Origin: Dermacentor variabilis
Lineage: Eukaryota > Arthropoda > Arachnida > Ixodida > Ixodidae
Direction of reading: 5' to 3'
Length of the DNA: 64,000 nt
Assembly (NCBI RefSeq): GCF_050947875.1
Contig: NC_134573.1
Location: 54,362,115 to 54,426,114, forward strand
Shown in pieces: positions 8,494 to 19,500 of the stretch. Both the position numbers and the translations under genes were made by a program. The stretch's first letter is position 1. Each line of letters opens with the position of its first letter. The notes beneath the pieces were generated by a model, which saw only the letters and a program-made list of their open reading frames with translations, had not been told where the DNA came from and did no database searches.

Positions 8494-11400
8494 ATGGATA
8501 CACAAATAATTCAATGGAACATCAGAGGTCTCCTTAGAAACCTTGATGATTTGCAAGAACTCATCCACCAACATAATCCAAAAGTGCTGTGTTTACAGGA
8601 GACACACTTAAAATCTAAACACACAAACTTTCTCCGTACGTATGTTACGTTTCGAAAAGATCGCGATGATGCCGTCGCATCATCGGGTGGTGTTGCGATT
8701 CTTACTCATAGAAGTATTGCGTGTCAACCTTTACAGCTACAAACGCCCCTTGAAGCAGTGGCGGTTCGAGTTGTCCTACTAAACAAACTCATCACCATTT
8801 GCTCCCTTTATATACCCCCACATTACCAACTGAACAAACATGAATTTCACTCCTTGATCGATCAATTGCCAGAACCTTATGCTGTTCTTGGCGATTTCAA
8901 TGCGCACAGCTCCCTGTGGGGCGACTCTCGTACAGATGCGCGAGGTCGCCTTGTTGAACAGTTCCTTTTTTCTTCTGGAGCGTGCCTTCTCAATAAGAAA
9001 GAACCCACATATTACTCTCTTGCAAACCGATCCTTTTCGTCAATAGATCTTAGTATAGTGTCTCCGTCTGTACTGCCTGAACTTGAATGGGAAGTTACCG
9101 ACAACCCTTACGGTAGCGACCACTTCCCTATACTGCTAAGATCATATAAAGAAAACGAATATCCACCATACGCTCCTAGGTGGAAGATTGAGACAGCTGA
9201 TTGGGAGAAATTTCGATCTCTAACTAGTATCTCATGGGCTGACCTGTCTTCGTTAGGAATTGACGCTGCAGTCGAGTTTTTTACAGCATTCATAATAGAT
9301 GTCGCATTTAAATGCATATCAGAAGTAAAAGGCTTGGCCTGCAAACGGCGTGTCCCATGGTGGAACGACGATTGTAGGATCGCTCGTAAAAAACAGAACA
9401 GGGCGTGGGGGTTGCTACGCGCTTCTCCCACTGCAGAGAATCTAGTTAACTTTAAAAAAGTAAAATCCGAAGGCAGGCGAACCAGCCGACAGGCCAGACG
9501 AGAAAGTTGGCAGAAGTTTCTATCGAGTATTAACTCGTTCAGAGATGAGGCGAAAGCCTGGAACAGGGTCAATAGGATAAGAGGGCGACAAGCACATGCA
9601 CTCCCTTTGGTAAACACACAAGGCGATACCCTACAAGATCAGGCGGACTCACTTGGGGAGCACTTTGAGAGTGTATCAAGCTCAAATCATCATTCGCAAT
9701 CCTTCCTGAAATATAAACAAATAGAAGAATGCAAGCCACTCATCAATAAATGCCGACAGAATGAACCGTACAATTGCCCTTTTAGTGCTGCCGAGTTGAA
9801 AGCTGCCTTGAGCGCATGCAAGAGTTCCGCACCAGGATCTGATAGAATCATGTATGAAATGCTCAAAAACTTACACAATGACACGCAACTTACACTACTC
9901 ACACTTTTCAACACCATCTGGGATGCAGGGTACCTTCCAACCGCCTGGAAGGAAGCCATTGTAGTCCCTGTTTTGAAACAAAGCAAAGACCCTTCCTCAG
10001 TGGCAAGTTACCGCCCGATAGCCCTCACAAGTTGCATTTGTAAGGTGTTCGAAAAAATGATAAATCGGCGACTCATTCATTTCCTTGAACAGAGCAAAAT
10101 GCTTGATCCTTATCAGTGCGGCTTCCGAGAAGGGCGCTCCACAACCGATCATCTCGTGCGTGTTGAAGGGAATATCCGGGACGCATTTATACATAAACAG
10201 TTCTTCCTATCGATATTTCTCGATATGGAAAAGGCGTATGACACAACGTGGCGTTACGGAATCTTAAGAGACCTGTCAGAAATGGGCATCCACGGTAATA
10301 TGTTTAATATAATAAAAAGCTATCTGTCAAATCGTACCTTCCGGGTAAAAGTCGGCAATGCACTCTCACGTCCTTTTACGCAAGAAACGGGTGTACCCCA
10401 AGGAGGCGTGCTCAGCTGCACGCTATTTATCGTGAAGATGAACACACTTCGTGCTTCACTACCACCCGCCATCTTTTACTCTGTCTACGTGGACGACATT
10501 CAAATAGCTTTCAAATCTTGTAACCTCGCAGTCTGCGAGAGACAGGTACAGCATGGCCTGAACAAAGTGTCAATGTGGGCAGACAAGAATGGGTTTAAGA
10601 TCAATCCTAACAAAAGCTCTTGTGTTCTTTTTACAAGAAAGAGAGGACTTATCCCAGATCCTTGCATAGAACTGCGTGGACAACAGATACCTGTAAACAA
10701 AGAACACAAATTTCTAGGTGTCATACTTGACTACAGACTCACTTTCGTCCCCCACATTAAACATCTTAAAGGAAAATGTCTGAAAACAATGAACATAATG
10801 AAACTTCTGTCCCAGACTACGTGGGGTAGTGACAGAAAGTGTTTAATGAATCTATATAAAAGCCTCATTCGATCGCGACTAGACTATGGTGCCGTGATTT
10901 ATCACTCTGCCGCCACGAGCGCACTAAAGATGCTAGACCCAGTCCACCATCTAGGAATCCGACTGGCCACTGGAGCTTTCAGAACGAGCCCCATACAAAG
11001 TTTATATGTAGAATCAAATGAGTGGTCACTTCATCTGCAGAGAACATACATCAGCCATACATATTTTCTGAAAGTCCACTCAAACCCCCAACATCCCTGT
11101 TTTAGTACCATTAATGACATGACATGTGCTACACTCTTTCGCAATCGTCCGTCCGTAAGACAGCCTTTCTCGCTGCGTGTGAGGGAGCTTAGCGAAGAAA
11201 TGCACGTTCCACTCCTCGAGCTTCGCCTAATGCATCCAGCCAAGCTGCTACCTCCTTGGGAGTGGCAGCTCATACAATGTGATATATCGTTCATGGAAGT
11301 CACAAAGCATGCCCCAGAGATTGAAATCAAGATGCATTTCCGGGAACTCCAGCACAAATACTCCTGCACGGAGTTCTACACAGACGCATCAAAGTCACAC

Positions 11401-12213
11401 AACGGGGTATCTTATGCAGCCGTCGGTCCATCCTTCTCGGAATCCGACGTACTGCACCCGGAAACTAGTATCTTTACGGCTGAGGCCTACGCACTTTTGT
11501 CGGCTGTGAAGCATATCAGGAAATCAAAACTCCAGAAATCAGTCATATATACGGACTCCCTTAGTGTTGTAAAGGCCTTGATATCATTCTCTAACCACAA
11601 AAATCCGGTAATTAACGAACTCTATTCTGCTCTGTGTAAAGCCCATATAGGTAATCAACATGTCATCATATGCTGGGTGCCAGGTCATAGGGGCATCGAG
11701 GGAAACGTTCTAGTCGACCAGATGGCCACATCAATTTCATTGCATGCAGTTAATCCTACTGTTTCGGTCCCTGTCACAGACCTGAAGCCCTTCTTACGGA
11801 GGAAACTACGGAACCACTGGCAACGCCTATGGGACGCGGAAACAAATAATAAGCTCCACGGGATAAAGCCACAGTTAGGATTCTGGCCTTCCGTAACAAA
11901 ATCACGCCGGACAGATGTCCTATTCTGTCGTCTAAGAATAGGACACACATTTGGCACACATAACTTTTTACTCACCGGAAACGAGCCTCCAACCTGCGGT
12001 AGATGCGGGGAGAGGCTCACCGTCCTCCACGTCCTTCTGGAGTGTCCGAAAGCCGAATACGAAAGAAAGAAACATTTTCCCATAGCATACCGGCAGCAGA
12101 TCCCCCTTCATCCAGTAATGTTACTCGGCCCAGAACCGCTATTTGACACGAACGCGGTCCTAAGTTATCTGAAAGATGTTGTGTTTCATGTTTTTAGCCC
12201 CACATGTTCGTAG
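8494..12213 (+). CDS. ORF2: LINE ORF2: endonuclease, reverse transcriptase, RNase H
   Basis: 1239 residues from the ATG at 8494. The APE-type endonuclease (about 1-235) shows QWNIRG, CLQETH, GDFNAHSS and SDHFPIL. The reverse transcriptase (about 460-760) shows YRPIALTSCICKVFEKMI, GFREGRSTTDH, FLDMEKAYDT, GVPQGGVLS and the catalytic YVDDIQ. RNase H (about 960-1085) shows YTDASKS, FTAEAYAL, YTDSLSVV and VPGHRGIEGN, so the acidic residues and the His are present. A terminal CGRCGE...HVLLECP zinc-like motif follows. The protein nicks target DNA and primes cDNA on it (target-primed reverse transcription). No disruption seen. Length is normal for I-clade ORF2. Confidence 0.95.
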   Translation: MDTQIIQWNIRGLLRNLDDLQELIHQHNPKVLCLQETHLKSKHTNFLRTYVTFRKDRDDAVASSGGVAILTHRSIACQPLQLQTPLEAVAVRVVLLNKLITICSLYIPPHYQLNKHEFHSLIDQLPEPYAVLGDFNAHSSLWGDSRTDARGRLVEQFLFSSGACLLNKKEPTYYSLANRSFSSIDLSIVSPSVLPELEWEVTDNPYGSDHFPILLRSYKENEYPPYAPRWKIETADWEKFRSLTSISWADLSSLGIDAAVEFFTAFIIDVAFKCISEVKGLACKRRVPWWNDDCRIARKKQNRAWGLLRASPTAENLVNFKKVKSEGRRTSRQARRESWQKFLSSINSFRDEAKAWNRVNRIRGRQAHALPLVNTQGDTLQDQADSLGEHFESVSSSNHHSQSFLKYKQIEECKPLINKCRQNEPYNCPFSAAELKAALSACKSSAPGSDRIMYEMLKNLHNDTQLTLLTLFNTIWDAGYLPTAWKEAIVVPVLKQSKDPSSVASYRPIALTSCICKVFEKMINRRLIHFLEQSKMLDPYQCGFREGRSTTDHLVRVEGNIRDAFIHKQFFLSIFLDMEKAYDTTWRYGILRDLSEMGIHGNMFNIIKSYLSNRTFRVKVGNALSRPFTQETGVPQGGVLSCTLFIVKMNTLRASLPPAIFYSVYVDDIQIAFKSCNLAVCERQVQHGLNKVSMWADKNGFKINPNKSSCVLFTRKRGLIPDPCIELRGQQIPVNKEHKFLGVILDYRLTFVPHIKHLKGKCLKTMNIMKLLSQTTWGSDRKCLMNLYKSLIRSRLDYGAVIYHSAATSALKMLDPVHHLGIRLATGAFRTSPIQSLYVESNEWSLHLQRTYISHTYFLKVHSNPQHPCFSTINDMTCATLFRNRPSVRQPFSLRVRELSEEMHVPLLELRLMHPAKLLPPWEWQLIQCDISFMEVTKHAPEIEIKMHFRELQHKYSCTEFYTDASKSHNGVSYAAVGPSFSESDVLHPETSIFTAEAYALLSAVKHIRKSKLQKSVIYTDSLSVVKALISFSNHKNPVINELYSALCKAHIGNQHVIICWVPGHRGIEGNVLVDQMATSISLHAVNPTVSVPVTDLKPFLRRKLRNHWQRLWDAETNNKLHGIKPQLGFWPSVTKSRRTDVLFCRLRIGHTFGTHNFLLTGNEPPTCGRCGERLTVLHVLLECPKAEYERKKHFPIAYRQQIPLHPVMLLGPEPLFDTNAVLSYLKDVVFHVFSPTCS

Positions 12214-12585
12214 CGTCTCCTCTCTTCAGAGGATGGCGCTGTGATAACTATTTTGAATAGCACATGCCTCTAGGCCCTTGTGGTTCAAGGGCTCTGGCGA
12301 GGCAGCAGTGCTCCAAGAAATTTTATCATCTTATATATTTTATATTTTGCATCATCCTTCTACGATGGATTTTAATGTTCATAGTACTCGTCATTAATCA
12401 TCGCCATAATTTTATAGCACATAGATTTTACGCACTTTACAGCGACTGTTTTTAGGCCACTATACAGCCAAGTCACATCTTCGTCACAGAACTCATCATT
12501 CCACCGCGAAATCACTAACACTGTCTTGGCGCTCTTTGGCCATATCTGGCCCTTGCGCCACTAAACCACATACATTCATTCATTC
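12214..12585 (+). other. 3' UTR and (CATT)n tail of the LINE
   Basis: 372 non-coding bases end in CATTCATTCATTC (12573-12585), immediately before the right target duplication. A short tandem tail rather than poly(A) is usual for I-clade LINEs and is the part recognised by the element's RT. No AATAAA is placed close to the end. Confidence 0.8.
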
Positions 12586-12596
12586 AGTTCCGCACA
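12586..12596 (+). repeat. LINE target-site duplication, right copy
   Basis: AGTTCCGCACA, identical to 6619-6629. In the target it encodes part of the QRLCGT stretch of Gypsy copy B. Confidence 0.92.
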
Positions 12597-12964
12597 GGCG
12601 TTGGATAATGATGTTGCAGTAGGGATCAGAACGTTGACACGAGGCGAGCTGAGGGACGCGATTGGAAGATAACGTGAACGTGCCAGTAACCGCTCGAGCT
12701 AGAACCGGAAGTGGAGACTTAGTTTCATCATGAAGTGGCCAGCAATGGAGCGATATACTCGAAGATAATAGTGGCAGGGGGCAGCGAGAGAGAGCGTCGG
12801 CATCTTGATGTTTTATTCCCAGACTTCCGGAGAACGTCAAAATCGCACTCTTGTAAGCGCACCACCCAGCGACCAAGGCGTCCACACAAATTTTTTATTG
12901 ACGACAACCAACATAAGGCGTAGTGGCCGGTTATGAGCGGGAAGTGACGTCCATAAAGATATGG
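12597..12964 (-). pseudogene. Gypsy B RNase H C-terminal half
   Basis: The minus strand reads PYLYGRHFPLITGHYALCWL, then a segment like GRLGRWVVRLQECDFDV, then GIKHQDADALSRCPLP. These are the tether and last RNase H blocks of a Gypsy polymerase (usual form LxxxTDHxAL and ADALSR). The catalytic-region TDH is changed to TGH. A frame change occurs around 12820. Downstream the frame continues toward the integrase spacer (SDPYCNIIIQRLCG). Confidence 0.85.
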
Positions 12965-14352
12965 AGGAGGAGGAGGAATAAACTTTATTTGTGCACAGCA
13001 GATTTGAGACCTAGGCCTCTACCTAAATGACGGCCTCGAGCCCTTGGGCCCTGGCGGCATCTTCGGCCTGCTGGATTGCCTTGAGTTGGTCTTCCGGTGC
13101 ACAGCTGAGCAACGCGGTCTCCCACTGCTCTCTGGTCTTAATTATTTTATTCTGTATGGGTGTACGAGGACAAGCCCAAACAATATGTTGTAGGTCCGCC
13201 CTTTCTTCACAGAATCTACATCTATCCGTGTAAAGGTCTGGGTAGTAGCGGTGGTAGGCCACCGGGTTCGGATATGTATCTGTTTGTAAGAGGCGCCATG
13301 CCGTCGCTTGCCGTCTATTTAACGATGAGTGTGCCGGGGGGAAATGGACCCTTCCCAATTTATAGTGTTTGGTGATCTCGTTAAAGCTGGTCATCCGGTC
13401 TCTCTCCGTTCCCAGTATTTGTTGCGTGTCACCTGCTCGGCCTGTCAGTTCTCGAGCCAGGTTGTGCGCTATTTCGTTCCCGGGAAGGGAGGAGTGTGCG
13501 GGTGCCCAAATAATGTGGATGTCGCGATCTCCACGAAAGTTGTTTAAAATTCTCAGTGCTTCCGGCGAGATTCTTCCCTTTGCATAGTTCTTGACGGCTG
13601 TCTTGCAGTCGCTTACTACGATGTTAGCTTCCGTGGAGGCTATTGCCAGTGCTAAGGCAGCTTCCTCCGCCACCTCTGCCTTCCATGTTTTTACCGTCCC
13701 ACTAACTCTGCAGTCACCCTCTAGACTCGTAGCAACTATGGACATACTATGTCCATTTGCGTACTCCGCCGCGTCCACATAGACCACGTCCCTTGCTCTA
13801 CGGAATCTTTTGTGGAGAGCTCTCGCTCGTGCGTTTCTTCGATCTTGGTGAAACTCCGGGTGCATGTTTCTGGGGAGTGGGGGTATTGATAGATGTTCCC
13901 TTATTTTCCTTGGGATGTCTCTCCGCACTCCGTGCTGTGCTTCGTAGGTTATTCCGATGTCATCTAAGATGTGTCTCCCCGTCAAACTCTGTGTAAGCCT
14001 TTCATACTGCGCTACTCTCTGGGCCTCAATAAGTTCGTCTAATGTGTTGTGCACGCCGAGCGCCAAGAATTTCTCGTTTGACGTATTTGCCGGAAGTCCC
14101 AAGGCTTGCTTATACGCCCTTCTAATAATGCAATCTATCTTGGTTTTCTCCGCAGCGTAGAGCTTGAGGTAAGGAACCACATATACAATGCGACTGATTA
14201 CGAATGTTTCTATTAATCGGATGAGATTGTGCTCTTTCATGCCATAGTGCCTGTTGGATATCCGCTTTATTAGTCTGATTGTTTGTTGAACACTATTGTC
14301 AAGTAGTCTAATGGTTTCTCCGTTATGGCCGAAATTTTGTATATGGTATTTT
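12965..14352 (-). mobile_element. 5'-truncated LINE inside Gypsy B
   Basis: A 1388-bp minus-strand LINE 3' portion flanked by GATATGG at 12958-12964 and 14353-14359 (7-bp duplication; two bases could also belong to the tail). Its tail reads AATAAAGTTTATTCC followed by TCC repeats. It holds the end of RT and an RNase H domain and is 5'-truncated, as is common for target-primed insertion. It is related to, but clearly diverged from, the LINE at 16153-20175. Confidence 0.9.
13023..14352 (-). CDS. Partial LINE ORF2: RT C-terminus and RNase H
   Basis: An open frame of about 443 codons that continues seamlessly into Gypsy sequence at its 5' end, so the first Met of the longer ORF is not the real start. 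It begins in the RT thumb (LLDNSVQQTIRLIKRISNRH). RNase H follows with VVYVDAAEYANG, EEAALALAI, VVSDCKTAV and WAPAHSSLPGNEIAHNLA; the DDE residues and the His are visible. A terminal CRFCEERADLQHIVWACP zinc motif is present. No stop lies inside the 3' part. Truncation removes the endonuclease and catalytic RT, so it cannot act alone. Confidence 0.88.
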
Positions 14353-14595
14353 GATATGGTCGAAATTTTTGTATCGCCCAAATGGCTGCGAGATATTCCA
14401 CCTCTGTGATGGAGTAGTTCCTTTGGGCAGCCGTTCATGCGCGACTGGCATAGGCAACAACTCCCTCTCGTGAGGTGGTATCACGTTATAGAAAGGCAGC
14501 ACCGATCCCATGGCCACTAGCGTCAGCGTGCACCCAATTTGGTGCGTTCTCGTCGAAGTAACAGATGACAGTGTCGGCGGTTAATGCTATATATG
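14353..14595 (-). pseudogene. Gypsy B RNase H N-terminal half
   Basis: The minus strand reads TADTVICYFDENAPNWVHAD, then ASGHGIGA, a degraded stretch, YASRA, RNYSITEVEYLAAIWAI and QKFRPY. These are the early RNase H blocks (HTDASGxGxGAVL, YxSRxLxxAExNYSxTExExLAxxW), with the catalytic Asp and Glu still visible. There are frame changes in the middle. It stops at an (AT)n tract, so RT is not attached. Confidence 0.85.
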
Positions 14596-14616
14596 CTCTA
14601 TGCTATAGTTCTCTAT

Positions 14617-14619
<3 letters not shown>

Positions 14620-14693
<74 letters not shown>

Positions 14694-14702
14694 GTGTGTG
14701 TG
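14620..14702. repeat. (AT)n(GT)n microsatellite
   Basis: About 58 bases of AT followed by TATG and about 22 bases of GT. It lies exactly between the broken end of Gypsy copy B and a LINE 3' end, which suggests growth from a LINE tail or repair at the junction. Confidence 0.96.
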
Positions 14703-15290
14703 GTTCCTGCGCCACGTCCGCTTCAATGTCGCATTTGCTGGCCTTTTGGCCATAGTATCAAAAGGTATAAATCAAGCCAACGGTGCTGAACATGCGCAGA
14801 ATAGAGAGAGAGCAAATGATAAAGGAAAGGTAGGGAGCTTAACAAGGACTGAACCCGGTTGGCTACCCTACACTAAGGAAAGGGAAAAGGGGACAGAAAG
14901 AATAAAAGAAGAGAAAGTCTACTGGGCATATCGTTCGGTCACTCAGTCCGGATCACAGACGCTGACTCAATCCAGTAGCCTTCAAATATCGCAGCAGAGC
15001 TTTTGTGGCCTTTTGTAGCTGCGATGTGCGAGACCATCGTCCCAAGATCTTCTTCAAGGTGAACGGTGTTATATCTAGCTGATTGAGAGCTGTGCAGAGG
15101 TCATGTCTTTCGTTTTGAAAAGATGGGCAGAAGGTCACTCTACAAGTCATGGCACTTCTTGAAACGAGCGATGCTGCCTCTGTGATGGAAACCATCCAGC
15201 CGATAACTGGAACTGTTTTGTGTAGGTCAAAGGTACTCGAAGTTATGGACAAAAACGTTCCTATAGAAGAGAAGGTATAAATATTGTACA
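14703..15290 (-). mobile_element. LINE 3' end (RNase H-type family)
   Basis: On the minus strand a frame ending near 14953 carries the C-terminus LCTALNQLDITPFTLKKILG followed by QLQKATKALLRYLKATGLSQ, then a stop. This is the terminal segment of a LINE ORF2 after the Cys/His motif. The 3' UTR (14703-14952) is pyrimidine-rich on the minus strand. The region upstream on that strand (15140-15290) is decayed. Probably the same family as 43480-44240. Confidence 0.65.
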
Positions 15291-15299
15291 ACATCTGGC

Positions 15300-16152
15300 T
15301 ATGCTGGAGTTGCAGCTAGGCAGACTACTGTGCCTGACTTATCTCTTACTGCAGCCATAATAGAGGCTGCTCAAAAGGCCGTGGCTAAGGAAATGGATCA
15401 GCTGTTGGTGAACCTTGGGGTAAGGCATCGCACAGGCTATTTCTTCACAGATCAATATGTTAATGCAAGCTGCTGGTCTATGCTCTCTTGCAAAGAGCTC
15501 ATTGGTTCGGGACAGCAATCTAGCGATGGAAATAGGGACACAACTATCTCTGGAGATGGTTCGGCGTCTATAGTTCCCGTCCCCCTCAATCTGCTTCTGA
15601 CAAGACTCATAAATGAAAGACGCAGAACACAGCGCTCAGGCTAAAAAAAAAGCTCTGTGGACTATCAGTGACGATTCTTCCTCATTTCCCCATTCGAAAT
15701 CTAAGAATTGCCAGTTTACTTTGAAGCAAAATCTAGCGAAGACATCTCCTACGAGTGCAGCAGCTTCATCATAGGATCTTTGAAGGTACTTCACTGAAAC
15801 GGCTGCTCAATATTATCTGCTTCTCTAGACCTGTTTTCTCTTACTAACCAACTTAATCCAGATATATAATAATACAGGAAACTTGGTTGACAACGAAGAA
15901 AAATTTTCATTTAAAACTATAGATGTTTTCGGCTAGACAGCCCTACAAGAGGGCATGGACTAAATATATTTATTTGTGCTGAAATAGGTAACAAAGTTAC
16001 AATTCTATTTGTAATGATGGATGATGAGCGCGAAACTATGGCTATGTAGCTCATCCTTCCTGGATGTTGCCAACTTTATATCGTAAATAGTTACTTTGCT
16101 TCCAGCGTGCAGGACACTGCAGTACCCTTGACAGTGTTCTATGTAGCCGGGG
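15300..16152 (+). pseudogene. LINE-X 5' half: ORF1 end and endonuclease start
   Basis: An open stretch at 15330-15644 (104 codons, MPDLSLTAAIIEAAQKAVAK...) resembles the end of a LINE ORF1. From about 15800 the sequence decodes, with stops, as an APE endonuclease (IIQETWLTTKK, then a glycine-rich block, then a YIVNSYF-like block). It ends at 16152 in words reading FYVAGG, just where the catalytic GDFN motif should follow. The rest resumes at 20176. Dead copy. Confidence 0.7.
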
Positions 16153-16183
16153 GTGTGACCTTTTTCTCATTCACAGGACTCCC

Positions 16184-16537
16184 ACTTCAACCCCAATTGA
16201 GGACGCAGACCTAATGAAACGCGTAGTGCAACACGTTGAACGCGCGGTCAAGGCGGCCATGGACGCCATCTTCCCTGCGATTTTTGAACGCTTCCAGCAG
16301 TTAGAGAACCGCATGACGGCACTCGAACAGAACCACAACACGCTAGCCGCACAGGTCGCACAAATTGCGCAATACATCCCAAGATTAGCGCCCGTCCAGC
16401 CGGAGCAGACTCTCCCTCACCCCGCGGTCGTTCCTCAGGTGGCACCCGTCAGCGCAGCTGCGGTCCTCCGCCCTTCCCGCCTGGACCTGGCCGTCCACAC
16501 ACTCCCCAACAATCAACATGGCTGTAACAACCAATAG
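16184..16537 (+). CDS. Partial LINE ORF1 C-terminus (coiled coil)
   Basis: The frame running through the ATG at 16214 encodes an alpha-helical stretch, VQHVERAVKAAMDAIFPAIF and RFQQLENRMTALEQNHNTLA, with heptad-like hydrophobic spacing. A Pro/Ala-rich end follows and stops at 16537. ORF2 starts inside it at 16518 in another frame, giving a 20-base overlap. This fits a LINE ORF1 that trimerises and binds RNA. The true start is lost upstream, so the 16214 ATG is internal. Confidence 0.6.
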   Translation, partial: TSTPIEDADLMKRVVQHVERAVKAAMDAIFPAIFERFQQLENRMTALEQNHNTLAAQVAQIAQYIPRLAPVQPEQTLPHPAVVPQVAPVSAAAVLRPSRLDLAVHTLPNNQHGCNNQ

Positions 16538-19500
16538 CACCTATCACGTTTGGCAGTGGAACTGCCGCGGATTCAAAAAGAAGAAGGCCAACCTTCACCA
16601 GCATGTTAATAACACGGCACAGCAAGAATCCTACAAACCTGATATCATAGCGCTACAAGAAGTCAACATAGAAGCCGTCCTCTCCTTTTACCGGTCTTTC
16701 CACTGCCGTAACAACTCCAAGAAAGTCACTATGCTCGTTCGCCGAGAACAGGTGACGGCGATCCACGACATCGAAACTTCTCCCCCCTCGGGCATCCCCC
16801 ACGTTTTCGTGGAGATCATCCCGACGCGCACGTCAGATCCCAGCCTATTCGTCCTCAACGTATACGTCGCCCCGCATGCAGACCCGAAGCTCGATGCACT
16901 TTTTCGCTCGGCCCTCAAAGTCAGCCGCGACTGCCATCTGCTCATCGTTGGGGACTTTAACGCCGGTCATACTCTGTTGGGATACCTGGGCGACACCCGC
17001 AAGGGTAGACATCTAGCAGAAGCCGCGCAAGAGTTGGGCCTCCCGCTAATCAACGATACTACCGCCCGCACCAGAATCGGCAGCCGAGGTCAGTTAGACA
17101 CTAACCCGGACCTGACGTTCATCGTCCACTCGCAAGACTACGCCTGGACGAACACCGGCGAAACTCTCGGAAGCGACCACTGCATCCTTCACATGGAAAT
17201 CTATGCACGCGGCAAGCGTCGGCGGAAGCATCGCTTCTCGGTTACAAACAGGGACAAATTCCGCGAGTCCAGAAGAATGCGAGCCAGTGAGGGATCCTTC
17301 GCCAATATCTCATCCTCGACGAGCCAACTCCTGGACGACGTGGAAGAGCATACGGTACATCTTGACCCGGAAGACGCCCCGGAAACCTCCAACGTCGACA
17401 GCAGGCTGCTCTACATGTGGCAGGCAAGATCGAGCGTGCTCCGGCGTTGGCAACAGCAGGGGAAAGGTAACCAAGTCCTAAAAGAAAGAATCACTCGACT
17501 CGACGCAGAAATCTCCGATCACGCGACCGAGGTCACCCGGCAGCAATGGTGCCAAATATGCGATCGCATGAGGGGACGCCTCAGCGCAGCCCGGACGTGG
17601 CACCTCCTACGCCACCTCCTAGACCCGGACACCACCAGGGCCGAAGGCAGAAGAAACATGGCCAAGTTAATCCACAGGCATGCTCAGGACCCGGGGGCGT
17701 TCCTGGCCGAGATGCGAGACAAGTACATCGGCCCGCAACTCAAGACACCGTTACCTGCGGCCTACCAGTGCCGGCCGGAAGCGCACATAGACGAAGACTT
17801 TACGTTCGCTGAGGTGTCGGCCGCCGCCTACAAGCTGCGGACGAACTCCGCGCCGGGTTCGGACCGCGTTACCAACAAGATCCTACGCAACCTGGACGAG
17901 GCCGCAATGGAGCAGCTCACCGAGTTCATGAACGAATGCTGGAAGACGGGCGCCATCCCGGAAGAGTGGAAGAGGTCAACGATCGTCTTTATACCAAAAC
18001 CAGGCAAACCACTCAATGCGGACAACCTCAGGCCGATTTCACTCACATCATGCGTCGGCAAACTGATGGAGCACGTGGTCCAAGACCGTCTAAATTAACA
18101 TGTAGAAGATGGGGACGAGTTCCCCCACTCTATGTTTCGTTTCAGGCCACACCTGTCCTCCCAAGATGTACTCCTTCAGTTAAAAAGGCAGGTGATGCAA
18201 CCCGAAAGTCCGGTGGACGCTCGCCGATTCCGGTGCCTCCTGGGCCTCGACCTGAAGAAGGCCTTCGACAATGTCGCCCATGCAGCGGTGCTCGAGGGCC
18301 TGACCCAACTGGGTGTCGGAAACCGAGCATACCAATATGTCCGAAACTTTCTCACCGACCGGAAGCGCCGGATCAAAGTCGGCGAACATGAAACTGACAT
18401 TATAGAGCTGGGGAGCCGAGGCACGCCGCAGGGATCAGTCATCTCCCCTTTTCTCTTTAACGCGGCGATGCGCGGGCTCCCGGAACTGCTGTGCTCTATC
18501 CCTGGGCTTCACCACAGCATCTACGCTGACGACGTGACGTTATGGGCAGCGGCGTGTGATCCACAAACTCTTCAAGAGATCATGCAACGTGGCATCGACA
18601 ACGTACAAGCTTATGCGGAGTCGAGGGGCCTGACGTGCTCACCGAAAAAATACGAATACCTCCTGATCAAGCCCGGCAGAAGTACCTGTCCCAGCGGATT
18701 ACCACGGAGAAGGCGCTTCCTTGAAATTAAGGTCGGAGAACTCACCATCCCGGAGCGCCCCAGTATCAAAATATTGCGGCTAGACTTTCAGAACACGCTG
18801 CGCTGCGGGCTCATGTTAAAGAAACTCCAGAGGGCGGCCAACTACACACAACAGCTCATTCGCCGGGTGGCTAATCGGCACCACGGCATGGGCGAGGGCG
18901 ATTTGCTTCGACTTGTGCAGGCATACATAACCAGCACAAACCATGTACTCGACACCATATGTCAAACTCGCAGCCGCGGACTTAGCCAAATTAAACACAA
19001 TGATCCGACGAAACACAAAGGCCGCCATGGGCCTTCCGGACCACGCGGCCACAGCAAGGCTAGAGGCCTTAGGCATGCATAACACGATCGAGGAGCTCTT
19101 AGACGCTCACCACACCGCCCAAGTCCGTCGTCTCTCGCTAACCCCGGCTGGCCGCACAGTCCTCCGGAAGCTCAGTCTCGAGGCTATCCCCGAGGTTACA
19201 GAGTGCATGACGATTCCGCGAAAGGTCAGGAGGCATATTCATGCGCCACCTCTACCCCGCAACATGGACCCCGAGTTCCATCAGGGCCGTCGGCAGGCCT
19301 GTAGTGAAGCCATTTGGAGACGCTACGGCTCGCAAGATGGAGTGGTCTACACAGACGCAGCCAGAGACCTTCGCGGCGACCTCATGACCGCGGTGGCAGC
19401 GGATCACAACGGAGGATTGATAGAACATACAACAATCATGGCTGGCCGAGTGGTGAAAGCGGAGGAAACCGCGATTGCCATGGCCATGCATGCGGAAGCG

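Larger units (their letters stand above)
6630..12585 (+). mobile_element. Full-length I-type LINE with two open ORFs
   Basis: A 5956-bp element inserted in Gypsy copy B. It has a GC-rich 5' UTR, an open ORF1 (7152-8447), a 46-base spacer, an open ORF2 (8494-12213) and a 3' UTR ending in CATT repeats. Perfect 11-bp target duplications flank it. ORF2 has an APE endonuclease, reverse transcriptase and RNase H. That combination with a three-knuckle ORF1 places it in the I superclade (I/Nimb-like); placement is by motif, not by phylogeny. I see no stop, frameshift or missing catalytic residue, so it may be retrotransposition-competent. Confidence 0.93.
4359..14595 (-). mobile_element. Gypsy copy B, split by three insertions
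   Basis: Read on the minus strand, four separated pieces join into one pol region: RNase H start (14595-14353), RNase H end plus spacer (12964-12597), integrase N-terminus (6629-6511) and integrase core, C-terminus and LTR (5614-4359). The reading frame crosses each junction. Across 12964/14353 it reads IQKFRPY then LYGR. Across 12596/6629 it reads QRLCG then TTSAQNARL. Across 6511/5614 it reads HRWVP then VLPRSLR. The inserts are a LINE fragment, a full-length LINE and a DNA transposon, each with a target duplication. RT and upstream parts are missing beyond 14595, where an (AT)n tract begins. Confidence 0.9.

Noticed and set aside
16171..16445. Minus-strand open frames in the LINE ORF1 region
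   Set aside because: Shadows of the plus-strand coiled-coil ORF1.
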